From Paralcaligenes ureilyticus (lineage in GTDB: Bacteria > Pseudomonadota > Gammaproteobacteria > Burkholderiales > Burkholderiaceae_B), in contig NZ_SMAJ01000016.1 of assembly GCF_004346225.1 (NCBI RefSeq), positions 41,935 to 105,934 of the forward strand: 64,000 bases of DNA. The letters are read 5' to 3'. Every line of letters begins with the position of its first letter. Position 1 is the stretch's first letter. The notes beneath the pieces were generated by a model, which was given only the letters and a program-made list of their open reading frames with translations, searched no databases and was not told the origin of the DNA. Positions 26,513 through 35,148 of this stretch are shown here, piece after piece. The position numbers and the translations under genes were made by a program.

Positions 26513-28107
26513 GATTCGGACCGCCCCCAGGCAGATTCGCGGAGGCTCCAGGGAGCCAGCTTGACTTCGCGGCCGGCTCCGGCCCAACGGGCAGGCCACA
26601 GCCTCAACACCCAGTGGGTGTAGCCTTCATCCATATAAAAGCCAGCGTACACCCAGCGGCGCACGGTAACGACCGATTGCGGCCAGAGCTGGAACACCGT
26701 CATCCCAAGGTACATCGCGCCCATTCCGATCAAGGCGACGACGCCGGCGGCGGTCAGCGGATCATTACCTGCACCAATCGGCGCACGCTCCATGATGCCG
26801 GCGGCGAGCGTCAGGAAGGCAGCAGTCGCCAACGCCGTCGCCATCCGCACGGGCACTACCTCAGAGCGACCTGGTTCCGCCTTCGGCACCCACAGGATCG
26901 GCGCCCACGCGAGCGCCAGCACCGCACTCCACCACCACGGCCATGCGTGATTGCCCATCACAGACTGAAGGGCAAACACGATGACAAGCGCGACGGGCAC
27001 CGCGACGACCATGCTCAAGCCCAAATTCCGGACCGTGCCCGTGATGAGCTTGCGATCGCACTCCCTGACGATACTGGAGGCGTTCAAAAAGTTGTGAGCC
27101 TTGTAAAGCGAATGGCCCAACAGGTGCAACGCCGCAAAGAGGTACAGACCCAGGCCGCACTCGAGCAGCATGAAACCCATCTGAGCGATCGTAGACCACG
27201 CCAAGTGTACTTTCTGGCTGACGCGCGTTAGCAGCACCAACCCCGCCACCATCGCTGAAACCAGCCCAAATACCACCAGCAGCCAACGCGCGGCGAGCGA
27301 CACGCCAAGCAAGGGTGCAAACAACACCAACACGTACCCCCCCAGGTTGACCACCCCGGCATGCAGCAGTGCCGACACCGGCGTCGGTGCTTCCATCACC
27401 TGTACCAGCCAGCCATGCACCGGCATCAGTGCCGTGCGCGCGATAACTGCCAGTACCAGGCAGATTCCGCTCCAGGCGAGGGTCGCGGAAGCATGGCCAT
27501 CCGCGATATACGCCCACAAGGCAGACAACGACCCGCTGCCCACCTGCGACCACGCAAGAATCGCTGCGGCAATCAGGAGCAAGTCGGCCACACAATCCGT
27601 CACCATTTTTTTGTGCGCCGCCAGTAACGCAAACGGCCGGTCCTTGTAGAAGCACAACAGGTAGCGCATCGCGTATTGGATGGCCGTCCACGCAGCAATC
27701 AGGACGATCCAGTGGTTGGCCAGCAACAGAAAATGCACAGCGGCCAGCACAGCGGCCAGGGCAGCAATGTACACCGGCTGGCGCGGCTCACCCTTTAAAT
27801 GATTGGATGAATAGATGCCAATGGCAGCACCGAGCAATTGCACCAGGAGGCTTACCCAGGCGCCGAACTGATTCGCGGCAAACCAGCCCTCCATGCCCGG
27901 CGCCGCTGTGCTGTATGCTGACACAAGCGCCAACTGCGAAGCGAGCCCGACCAGCGAAAAGGCCAATGCGGTGAGCGCGAGCGCGTTGAACCTCCGCCAC
28001 ATGCGCTGCACGGGCACGTGGCTACACCACGCCCACAATGCCGCAACCGACATCAGCACGGCAGGCGCCAGCGCAAACGCGAAATTCAGTTCGTACGACA
28101 AATTCAA
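26509..28107 (-). CDS. dabB: DabB, membrane ion-translocating subunit of the DAB complex
   Basis: About 532 residues, related to NuoL/MrpA antiporter subunits (Proton_antipo_M), with a dozen or more membrane helices and the family block PVSALLHAGVVNLGGYVL. It supplies energy coupling to DabA. The start is uncertain: no ATG fits, but GGGAGGG is followed by a GTG at 28110 and a TTG at 28107. The TTG has better spacing; a TTG at 28128 would lie upstream of the ribosome-binding site. The gene is divergent from a LysR gene. Confidence 0.88.
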   Translation of the reverse strand: MNLSYELNFAFALAPAVLMSVAALWAWCSHVPVQRMWRRFNALALTALAFSLVGLASQLALVSAYSTAAPGMEGWFAANQFGAWVSLLVQLLGAAIGIYSSNHLKGEPRQPVYIAALAAVLAAVHFLLLANHWIVLIAAWTAIQYAMRYLLCFYKDRPFALLAAHKKMVTDCVADLLLIAAAILAWSQVGSGSLSALWAYIADGHASATLAWSGICLVLAVIARTALMPVHGWLVQVMEAPTPVSALLHAGVVNLGGYVLVLFAPLLGVSLAARWLLVVFGLVSAMVAGLVLLTRVSQKVHLAWSTIAQMGFMLLECGLGLYLFAALHLLGHSLYKAHNFLNASSIVRECDRKLITGTVRNLGLSMVVAVPVALVIVFALQSVMGNHAWPWWWSAVLALAWAPILWVPKAEPGRSEVVPVRMATALATAAFLTLAAGIMERAPIGAGNDPLTAAGVVALIGMGAMYLGMTVFQLWPQSVVTVRRWVYAGFYMDEGYTHWVLRLWPARWAGAGREVKLAPWSLRESAWGRSES

Positions 28108-28185
28108 CACACACCCTCCCAAAAGCAACGAGCCTATTCTTCAAGTTTTTATATGTTCTGTAAATTACATTTATAATATGGAATA

Positions 28186-28202
28186 GTTCTCTAAAATAGA
28201 AC
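28186..28202. promoter_or_regulatory. LysR-type inverted repeat between dabB and lysR
   Basis: GTTCT-CTAAAAT-AGAAC is a 5-7-5 inverted repeat ending one base before the lysR start. The nearby ATGT-N10-ACAT at 28153-28170 is a second candidate half of the same control region. The stretch is strongly AT-rich, as expected for a divergent promoter. Confidence 0.5.
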
Positions 28203-28203
28203 G

Positions 28204-29106
28204 ATGGATATAAATCAGCTTAATTTCAAGCACTTGTTTTACTTCTGGCGTGTAGCCAAGAAGGGATCTCTCACGCACGCGGCTGAACAGATCCATACTT
28301 CCCAGTCCGCCCTCTCCACGCAAATCAAACAACTGGAGAACCGCCTGGGCAAGCCTTTGTTCGACCGCCGCGGACGGCGCCTGGAGCTCACCGCGACGGG
28401 CCAGCAGGTCTTTGCCTACGCCGACAGCATCTTCGGCCTGGGTGAACAGATGCTTGGGTGGCTCGAAGGTCGCGACGAAGGCACGACCCACGTACGTGTG
28501 GGAAGCGTTTCGACCATGTCACGCAACTTTCAGGTCAACTGGTTGCGCTCCTTGTTCCGCGACCCGACAGTCGTTCTTTCCGTGGACTCGGGATCGTTGC
28601 AAACGCTGGTGGAACGCCTATTGCGCCATCAACTGGACGTGGTGCTCGCCAACGAGCCAGTCCTTTCCGATCCTGCCCATCCGGTGTCTTCGCGATTTCT
28701 CGGCAGTCAGGTCATCTCACTGGTTGGCCGGGCCGACCGTTGGTCGGGCACTACGTTGCGAGTCCCACAAGACCTTGATGCAGTCGAAATGGCCATGCCA
28801 AGCCTGCGCCACAGCGTGCGCGCACAGTTCGATGCCTTGTGTTTTTCGGCTGGGGTGCAGCCAAGACTGCGTGCCGAGATTGACGACATGACGATGTTGC
28901 GACTGGTCGCGCGCGACAGTGGCTGGATCACGGTGCTGCCGGAAGTGGTGGTGCAGGATGAGCTGCGCTCAGGCGAGCTGGTGCACGTTGGCCAGTCCTC
29001 ACAGCTCACCGAACATTTTTACGCCATCACGGCCCAACACCGTCAGCCAGTGGGCCCGCTCAACCAGCTGCTGTTGCGCGCGGCGGCTGCAGACGCCTTT
29101 ACCTGA
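28204..29106 (+). CDS. LysR-family regulator, NhaR-like
   Basis: A 300-residue LysR protein whose N-terminus (NFKHLFYFWRVAKKGSLTHA) closely follows the NhaR pattern (Y.HLYYFW.V.KEGS). NhaR itself responds to sodium. It faces dabB across a 96-base region with an inverted repeat, so it probably controls the dabBA operon in response to CO2/bicarbonate, pH or sodium; that last step is inference. Confidence 0.88.
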   Translation: MDINQLNFKHLFYFWRVAKKGSLTHAAEQIHTSQSALSTQIKQLENRLGKPLFDRRGRRLELTATGQQVFAYADSIFGLGEQMLGWLEGRDEGTTHVRVGSVSTMSRNFQVNWLRSLFRDPTVVLSVDSGSLQTLVERLLRHQLDVVLANEPVLSDPAHPVSSRFLGSQVISLVGRADRWSGTTLRVPQDLDAVEMAMPSLRHSVRAQFDALCFSAGVQPRLRAEIDDMTMLRLVARDSGWITVLPEVVVQDELRSGELVHVGQSSQLTEHFYAITAQHRQPVGPLNQLLLRAAAADAFT

Positions 29107-30024
29107 CGCAGCCTCCTATAAGTACTTTAGCTGGCCGCCACTTGACGGTGCAGCAGATTCGTTCGCAGAGCGTTCTCCATGCGACGCTTAGGCGCGGCTC
29201 GTGACACCGTCCGTGATATGCATTCCACGAGGAGCTCACCAGTAACTTTACCGCACAAAGCACCCAACAAGCCCCTTTCATGAAGCGGGATCAGGAAAAG
29301 GACAGCCTCTTATTGCCAAAATCGTACGAAAAGCGAATTAAACGTATTTAATGATTAATTGCATTTAATTTAAATAATTTTAAACGACGTTACTGGAATA
29401 TAGCATCGAACAGACTTTATTACCTCCCGACAGACTTTATTTTCAGTCTTCAGCAATGAAGAGACACAATAAAGTTCGCTCGGGGGGCGTCGATCCGAGT
29501 CATTGATTTTATTTGGTTTCAATGATTCGAATTCACGAGGTTAAAGTTCGCTCGAACAACAACATACAACGTTAGCCGAAGAAAGTTTGAGTCAAAGTTC
29601 GCCCGGACAATGAATAATCAGGCGCAGTAGATCGCTCAACGTTGGAAGATGTTGTCTCGGTGATAAATTTTGATTGTGGGGAAAACGATAACACATTAGC
29701 GGTGCATCAAAATATTGCAGAAAATAGGAGACCGCGTTGGGTGAGGCTGGCAAGTGTCTTAAATTCTTGAGCAATCCATCGCCTACGAAATTAACCATCG
29801 TATAGTCATTCGCTGTCATTTTTGACGCCAACTTGGAACGCTTCGATTCTGTTGAATTATTCCATTTTGCGAGTCATTTGGCCCTCGTACGATAGTCACT
29901 AACAATTATGATGGGAGGAACCTTTGGGCTCTTGCCCGACTCGCCGATTAGCTAACTCCTTATCAAAACTGTGGCGATCCAGAGTAAAACATACTGAACC
30001 AAATGCCTCGAACTGGAGGCAAGC
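29107..30024. other. AT-rich gene-poor stretch with Tn7-like end repeats
   Basis: I see no convincing gene in this 0.9-kb stretch. A 79-codon open frame on the minus strand (29592-29831) has no ribosome-binding site and no recognisable motif. The base composition falls well below that of both flanks. It contains five copies of an AAAGT-centred repeat at 29407-29608, listed separately. Confidence 0.6.
29407..29608. repeat. Five divergently oriented AATAAAGT repeats resembling Tn7-type transposon ends
   Basis: Copies on the minus strand lie at 29407-29421 and 29428-29441 (AATAAAGTCTGTTCG and AATAAAGTCTGTCG, 20-21 bases apart). Copies on the plus strand lie at 29468-29482 (AATAAAGTTCGCTCG), 29541-29556 and 29592-29608 (both with AAAGTTCG). 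Tn7 TnsB sites read ACAATAAAGTCTTAAACT, with close-packed sites at one end and spaced sites at the other, which is the arrangement seen here. From 29432 leftwards the minus strand reads TGTCGGGAGGTAATAAAGTC, like the Tn7 terminus. No tns genes are in the window. Confidence 0.45.
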
Positions 30025-30204
30025 ATGAAAATCATTGCACCACTGCTCGTGTTGGCTTTGGGCGTCGCAGCATTTATCCGCCTATACAACAAGCCCACAA
30101 CCGCAAAGGCCTTTAAGAAAAGCTCATGGGATGAATGGTTTGCTCTGCCGGGCGTGTCGCCAGACTTCATGGACGAGCGTGAACAACCGAGGCCAGTAGA
30201 ATGA
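30025..30204 (+). CDS. Small single-span membrane protein of unknown function (59 aa)
   Basis: The frame opens at ATG 30025 after a strong GGAGG (30015-30019) and encodes 59 residues. An N-terminal hydrophobic helix (IIAPLLVLALGVAAFI) is followed by a charged tail containing SSWDEWFALPGV and ending in an acidic/proline-rich stretch. The stop (TGA) overlaps the start of the next small gene as ATGA. I do not recognise the family. The overlap chain and the ribosome-binding site argue for a real gene even though it is tiny. Confidence 0.6.
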   Translation: MKIIAPLLVLALGVAAFIRLYNKPTTAKAFKKSSWDEWFALPGVSPDFMDEREQPRPVE

Positions 30205-30377
30205 GTCATGAGCTATTTATTATCATTGTCGGCTCAATTATGGTCGCGTATGGTGTGATCAGCTTGTATTTCGGCAGCGAATCGGCCCAGAGAAAATTCA
30301 ATCCTCGTGGGGAGACTCGGCGCAGCCCGAAGACGACCAACATCATCGATACCGACTATCGAGTGAGGCCGAAATGA
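30201..30377 (+). CDS. Small single-span membrane protein of unknown function (58 aa)
   Basis: The start ATG (30201) overlaps the previous stop. A hydrophobic helix (LFIIIVGSIMVAYGVISLYF) spans about residues 5-24 and is followed by a basic tail (RKF, RGETRRSPK) ending IDTDYRVRPK. The architecture, one N-terminal helix plus a polar tail, repeats that of its neighbour. The stop again overlaps the start of a third micro-gene. No family is recognised. Confidence 0.55.
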   Translation: MSHELFIIIVGSIMVAYGVISLYFGSESAQRKFNPRGETRRSPKTTNIIDTDYRVRPK

Positions 30378-30448
30378 TTTTTGTACTCATACCCATGCTC
30401 TTGCTTTTCCTTGGACTAGCGGCAGGTTCGGCCTTACGTATACTTTAA
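30374..30448 (+). CDS. Micro-protein (24 aa), possibly frameshifted third member of the cluster
   Basis: It begins with an ATGA overlap and encodes one hydrophobic helix (MIFVLIPMLLLFLGLAAGSA) before an early stop. In the +1 frame the sequence continues from about 30420 to a stop near 30510 as YVYFKEELASPKILIQQDYR and RARE. That tail resembles the one of the previous protein (TDYRVRPK). A single-base change could have split a gene of roughly 45 codons. Confidence 0.4.
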   Translation: MIFVLIPMLLLFLGLAAGSALRIL

Positions 30449-31142
30449 AGAAGAACTAGCCAGCCCTAAAATCCTTATTCAACAAGACTACCGCAAGAGA
30501 GCGAGAGAATAATTAGCCTGCTTCTAGTGATTGGCAATGCGATCCGAACCTGTCAGAGCTTCTGCTCACGCTGTTAGCCAACGATTCACGTGCATAGATG
30601 GCATGCAATGACCGAGAAACCAAATGATTTAAGTGCGACCTTGGTAACTTGAGTCAGGCCGCAGGCTTGATGCGATTGGACCAACTTTCAGTTCAGTTGA
30701 AATGGGAACCTCCCTCCTCCTTCTCCGTGCCTAAATAAAGACTAGTCGTATGGATTCAGATGTGCCCGAGCATGTCTCTGACCTGAGTGTGTGGCGTAGT
30801 TTTGACTAGCACTGACGCAAATGTATGCCTTACCGCACTGCACCGAGTTCCATTGTGACGAAGGCACAGGGTATGTCGCTGAGACGGGCGAACCTCGATG
30901 CAACGGCAGGAAACGATGTACCAAACGAGTCAGCCATATATTGGATAAGCTCCAGAGATGGCTCTTTCTTGGATACGATCAATAGCCATTGCCGGAGATA
31001 TCTTCACAATTGAACCTGGTACAAAAGGGGCTTGGGAAGTGGTGGAAACAGTGCAGAAGAATTTTATTTTTGTTTCGTAGCTGAAGTTAGGCCCAAAACA
31101 GCGCTGGTTTGGGGCCTCGACTCCTATGGTCAGGTCGCGCGT
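30449..31142. other. Gene-poor stretch
   Basis: No recognisable gene lies in this 0.7-kb stretch. A 54-codon frame at 30821-30985 (plus strand) encodes a Cys/His-containing peptide (ALPHCTEFHCDEGTGY near its start) but has no ribosome-binding site and no known relatives that I can name. AAATAAAGACTAGTCG at 30732-30747 is a loose match to the repeats at 29.4 kb. Confidence 0.5.
31089..31117. terminator. Near-perfect palindrome after the tauC-like gene
   Basis: AGGCCCAAAACAGC paired with GCTGGTTTGGGGCCT forms a long stem 26 bases beyond the stop of the minus-strand importer operon. There is no clear run of T, so it may protect the mRNA end rather than terminate transcription. Confidence 0.4.
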
Positions 31143-32003
31143 TTAGGTTCGCCCCTTCCACGGCACCACTTTGCGCTCGACGAACCGCATCATGAAATCG
31201 AACGTGTAGGCGATTGCGGCAATGATAATAATACCGACAATGACGGTAGAGGTCTGAAGGAATTGCGCTGCCGACAACACCATATATCCCAAGCCTTCAG
31301 TAGCCGCTACCATTTCCGCTGCTACCAGCGTAGTCCAGCCAAAACCAATACCAATCCGCATGGCCGTGATGATTTCTGGCATGGCCGAAGGCAGTATGAT
31401 TTGGGAAGTCACTTGCCACCGCGTAGCGCCGAACGAATAGGCAGCATGTATTTGCTCAATGGCAGCGGATTTTACGCCTGACCTCGCGCCTAGGGCAACA
31501 GGTGCGAATACCGACAAAAAGATCAGTAATATTTTGGATTCTTCACCAATGCCGAACCAAATGATCATGAGGGGAAGATACGCCAGGGGCGGTATGGGTC
31601 GATAGAACTCGATAGGCGGATCGAAAATACCTCGTGCTATGGGGCTCATACCCATCCAAAGCCCCAAAGGGATGCCAATCACGCAGGCCAGGAAAAACGC
31701 GCTAAAGACGCGAAAGATACTAATTCGGACATGAACCAGCAACGATGATCCGGTAAAGCCATCAGCGGCAATGTGAAGAAATTTTTCGACAATGGCCTGA
31801 GGCGAAGGCAGGAAAAGCGGCTTGATCAAGCCCAGCGTGGTGAATAGCCACCAAAAAAATATCAACCCGATAATGACCAGAAAGCTAATAAGAACGCTAT
31901 CGCCCTGGCCAGGCACGCCATATATCTGGCCAGGCTTGGCGGCGCGAGCGCGCCGCAGAATCAACAAAGCGGAAGGCGACTTGGATCGAGTGGTGCTATT
32001 CAT
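31143..32003 (-). CDS. Sulfonate/taurine-type ABC transporter permease, TauC/SsuC-like
   Basis: About 286 residues from ATG 32003, which overlaps the stop of the ATPase gene (CATGAATAG). The open frame reaches 45 codons further upstream but that part is the ATPase in another frame. A short cytoplasmic N-terminus is followed by six membrane helices and the coupling loop IHAAYSFGATRWQVTSQIILPSAMPEI (about 165-191). It is the last gene of the cuyA operon and forms the channel for the TauA-like binding protein. Confidence 0.88.
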   Translation of the reverse strand: MNSTTRSKSPSALLILRRARAAKPGQIYGVPGQGDSVLISFLVIIGLIFFWWLFTTLGLIKPLFLPSPQAIVEKFLHIAADGFTGSSLLVHVRISIFRVFSAFFLACVIGIPLGLWMGMSPIARGIFDPPIEFYRPIPPLAYLPLMIIWFGIGEESKILLIFLSVFAPVALGARSGVKSAAIEQIHAAYSFGATRWQVTSQIILPSAMPEIITAMRIGIGFGWTTLVAAEMVAATEGLGYMVLSAAQFLQTSTVIVGIIIIAAIAYTFDFMMRFVERKVVPWKGRT

Positions 32004-32793
32004 GGTGGGTGCCCTCATCGTCCCGAAAAATGATCTGAAGTATTTTTTCGCGCAACGCGATGAAGTCTGGTGAGGCCTTAACTGCGCGAGCATCACCAGT
32101 TGCCAGGTAACGACGATTGAATGACAGGTCAAACACATGCGAGATTCGCCCAGGGCTAGGTGACATCACAATCAACCTCGTTCCCATGAATAACGCTTCC
32201 TCGACACTGTGGGTGATCAGAAACATCAATTTTCCGGTTTCGTTCCAGATTTTGAGAATAAGCTCTTGCGCACGTTCGCGCGTCAATGCATCAAGTGCGC
32301 CCAACGGCTCATCCATCAAAAGGATTTCGGGATCGCTGGTCAGCGCCCGTGCGATACCGACCCGTTGCTGCATGCCTCCGGACAACATGTAGACGGCAGA
32401 CTGTTCGAATTGCTCGAGCCCCAGCAACTTGATGTACTTACAGGCGACTTTCTCGCGAGCAGGACGATTTTTCCCTTGAATCTTCAGACCAAAAGCGACG
32501 TTGTCCAGCACATTGAGCCAAGGCAGTAAGGCATGTTTTTGAAAAACGACCGAGCGATCCGCGCCTGGCCCACTGATGGGCTCGCCCCCAAGAGTAACCG
32601 TACCTTGGGTGGGTGCAATGAAGCCCGCAATCACATTGAGCAGAGTCGATTTTCCGCAGCCCGATGCGCCCAACGCCACGACAAATTCGCCTTGTTCGAT
32701 TTCCAGGTTGATACCCTGCAAGGCATGGATCTGTCCCGTCTTTCCGGCAGCGGGATAAACGCAAGAAACATCACGTATTGACAGTGCCGCCAT
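31996..32793 (-). CDS. Sulfonate/taurine-type ABC transporter ATP-binding protein, TauB-like
   Basis: A 265-residue ATPase. Walker A GASGCGKST (about 42-50), Q-loop FQKHALLPWL, signature LSGGMQQRVGIARAL (about 138-152), Walker B ILLMDEPLGALD and the switch His in LITHSVEEAL are intact. The sequence pattern is that of TauB/SsuB ATPases. It lies 126 bases downstream of the binding-protein gene and overlaps the permease. Confidence 0.9.
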   Translation of the reverse strand: MAALSIRDVSCVYPAAGKTGQIHALQGINLEIEQGEFVVALGASGCGKSTLLNVIAGFIAPTQGTVTLGGEPISGPGADRSVVFQKHALLPWLNVLDNVAFGLKIQGKNRPAREKVACKYIKLLGLEQFEQSAVYMLSGGMQQRVGIARALTSDPEILLMDEPLGALDALTRERAQELILKIWNETGKLMFLITHSVEEALFMGTRLIVMSPSPGRISHVFDLSFNRRYLATGDARAVKASPDFIALREKILQIIFRDDEGTHHE

Positions 32794-32919
32794 AGCCGCA
32801 ACCTCTTTGTATAACCAGGATGCTGGCTTTCACCAACGGATCAGTCAAACGCATCCAAAGTGTGGGTGGCTGAAGGCCGATCCCTAGCAGAAATCAGGCC
32901 TCCAATTTTTGACGATAGA

Positions 32920-33903
32920 TTATTGAACCGATTTAGCTATAGCGCTATCAACGAATGGACTGTAGTTCTTGCTTACCGTGTCGATGCGACCGTTGGCCTT
33001 CAAGAAGTCTGCGGTTCGTTTCAATGCATCGGCTGCATGGCTATCTAGCCACGCCCCTTGCTGGGACGCCGTTAGAAAAGTAAAACCATCCAGAATCGTA
33101 GGAACCTGGCTAGCCTGGGCACCCGTAGACTGGGCAATTTGCTTGATCGGCGTCGAATCGGCAGTCCATTTCGCCTTATTATTCAAATAGTCGGCGTTGG
33201 CCTCGTTCATGGTTTTGGCGAACGCTGCCATGCTTTTGGCGTTTTTCGCGGCAAATTTTGGATTCACTACCCAGCCATTGAATGTCGGATAGCCCCACTT
33301 GGCTATTTCACCCGCTGATATCAAACGCTTGCCATTTTCCAGCAATACACTTTGAACCGGATTCCAGACAAACGCTGCGTCAATTGCTTTTTGTGCCCAC
33401 GCCGCATTAATTTGATCAGGAGACATGCCGATAATTTTCACATCTTTCTGATTAATCCCCCAATGACTCAATGCGCCCATCAAGGAAAAATGTGAGGTCG
33501 AGCCTATGGGCACAGCAATGCGTTTGCCTTTAAGGTCTGCTGTCTTGTCGATGCCGCTGCCGTTTCGAACGATTAATGACTCGGAAGAGCCAATAAGGAA
33601 TGAAATCAAAAACAGCTTTACATCGACTCCTTGGCTCGCGGCAATGGCCAACGGCGACGAGCCCAACTCGGAGAGTTGAACGTCACCCGACGCCATGGCG
33701 GCAATAACGTCCGCTCCGGAAGCAAATTTTCGCCATTCGATATTCCAGCCAGTAGCCTTGACAAACTTGCCTTGCGCAATAGCCACATGAGATGGAGTGG
33801 GATCGCCAAAGGTACCAATGATGACCTTTTCGGCGTTTGCAGCAGCGCCGAGCCCGATTGTCAATGTCAGTGCAATAGCGATTTTAGTTATAAATGTTTT
33901 CAT
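32920..33903 (-). CDS. Taurine-type ABC transporter substrate-binding protein, TauA-like
   Basis: A 327-residue periplasmic binding protein with a Sec signal peptide (about 1-24, ending AANA). The mature N-terminus follows the TauA pattern: GTFGDPTPSHVAIAQGKF, then WRKFASGADVIAAMASGDVQ and LGSSPLAIAASQGVDV. In TauA these blocks shape the pocket for a small sulfonate plus a charged amine. Clustered with cuyA, it probably binds a C3 sulfonate rather than taurine, because no taurine-degrading genes are present. Confidence 0.88.
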   Translation of the reverse strand: MKTFITKIAIALTLTIGLGAAANAEKVIIGTFGDPTPSHVAIAQGKFVKATGWNIEWRKFASGADVIAAMASGDVQLSELGSSPLAIAASQGVDVKLFLISFLIGSSESLIVRNGSGIDKTADLKGKRIAVPIGSTSHFSLMGALSHWGINQKDVKIIGMSPDQINAAWAQKAIDAAFVWNPVQSVLLENGKRLISAGEIAKWGYPTFNGWVVNPKFAAKNAKSMAAFAKTMNEANADYLNNKAKWTADSTPIKQIAQSTGAQASQVPTILDGFTFLTASQQGAWLDSHAADALKRTADFLKANGRIDTVSKNYSPFVDSAIAKSVQ

Positions 33904-33930
33904 GATGTGTTGTCTCCTGATTATGCGACG

Positions 33931-35148
33931 CTATAAACTTAATGAAACGTTGAAGCTCTCCCTGATGATTCGCCCAACCAGATGGCAGTCATCAATAGAA
34001 AAGGTAAGAGGAATACGCATGTCGAACAGACCGTGAAGTACTCGATCTGTTTGGGGCAACGTTTGCGTGCTTAGATAGCGCCAGCTTGAGTAATGGCTGG
34101 TGTAGCCTCGAGGCTCAACTGCGCCAAACCACTTGAGATCAACGCCGCGCTTCTTGCACGTCGCAAGCAATGCATTGGCCTGTGATGTACTTATGCCGGG
34201 AACAAGGAATTGTATTGAGCTTCCGACGAACTGCTCTTGAGGTGGCCGTAGCGGCATCTTCAGGCCGTCCACGTTGCCCAATTCGGACTCAATGGCGTGA
34301 TAGCGCTCATTCCAGCGGCAAACGCGATCATCCAAACAGGATAATTGCGGCAACAATATCGCTGCACGCAGATTGTCCATACGGCCAGAGCAGTTTGGCG
34401 TATCGAGCCGTATATCGGCGTACGCCTCTGGCGCCGGCCCCGCCGTATGCTGATCATAGAGCATGTAGGAGCCAGACAAAATGACCGCTCGCGCCATCAA
34501 ATCGCGATCATTGCTGGTCAAGAAACCGCCCTCTCCCGAATTGATATGTTTATACGTTTGGGTGCTGAAACAGGCGGCAATCCCGAAAGTCCCGCTTGGG
34601 CGCCCCCCCCAGAAGGCTCCCATGGTGTGCGCACAATCCTCAATCAACGACGCACCGTGCCTGTCAAGAATGGTCAATAGAGCATCCATATCGACAATAT
34701 GGCCGCGCATATGAGAGATCAGCAAAAGCCGGGAGGATGTCTCACCAAGTTTTCGGTGCAGATCGTCAAGATCGAGTACGAGCTGGTCTGTCGTCTCTAC
34801 TAAAACCGCCTTGCCTCCAGCTGCGTGGATAGCGCCAGGAACGGGCGAGAGGGTTAATGCATTGGTGAGCACCGATTCGCCAGCCCAGAGTCCGAAAGCC
34901 CGCAATGCCGTTAACATTGCATAACCGCCCGATGCACATGCCAGACAGTAATCGACACCAAGATAGTTTGCGAACTTGTTCTCGAGCGTCGTTGTCTCGG
35001 AAGTTTCGCCTTGATTCACGTTGTAGCGGTGTAGCCGCCCGCCACGCATAATCTCAATTGCACGTGCAATGCCAACCTCAGGAATTGGCTCCTGCTGAGT
35101 AAAAGATTTGTCAAAGCTTTCCACGGCGATCTCCAACGATTCAGGCAT
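33931..35148 (-). CDS. DegT/DnrJ/EryC1-type PLP aminotransferase in the sulfonate operon
   Basis: A 405-residue PLP enzyme of the sugar-aminotransferase (DegT/AHBA synthase) fold. The cofactor Lys is Lys200 in TQTYKHINSGEGG and the PLP-contacting Asp is Asp171 in IEDCAHTMGA. The start at 35148 overlaps the stop of the HisD-like gene (TATGCCTGA). DegT enzymes usually aminate keto-sugars, so its place between a dehydrogenase and cuyA suggests that it introduces or removes the amino group of a C3 sulfonate, for example a sulfo-ketone or sulfoaldehyde. A known sulfonate pathway with a DegT-type enzyme does not come to mind. Confidence 0.83.
   Translation of the reverse strand: MPESLEIAVESFDKSFTQQEPIPEVGIARAIEIMRGGRLHRYNVNQGETSETTTLENKFANYLGVDYCLACASGGYAMLTALRAFGLWAGESVLTNALTLSPVPGAIHAAGGKAVLVETTDQLVLDLDDLHRKLGETSSRLLLISHMRGHIVDMDALLTILDRHGASLIEDCAHTMGAFWGGRPSGTFGIAACFSTQTYKHINSGEGGFLTSNDRDLMARAVILSGSYMLYDQHTAGPAPEAYADIRLDTPNCSGRMDNLRAAILLPQLSCLDDRVCRWNERYHAIESELGNVDGLKMPLRPPQEQFVGSSIQFLVPGISTSQANALLATCKKRGVDLKWFGAVEPRGYTSHYSSWRYLSTQTLPQTDRVLHGLFDMRIPLTFSIDDCHLVGRIIRESFNVSLSL

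Noticed and set aside
29592..29831. 79-codon minus-strand frame in the AT-rich stretch
   Set aside because: No ribosome-binding site, no motif, and it ends inside the repeat cluster.
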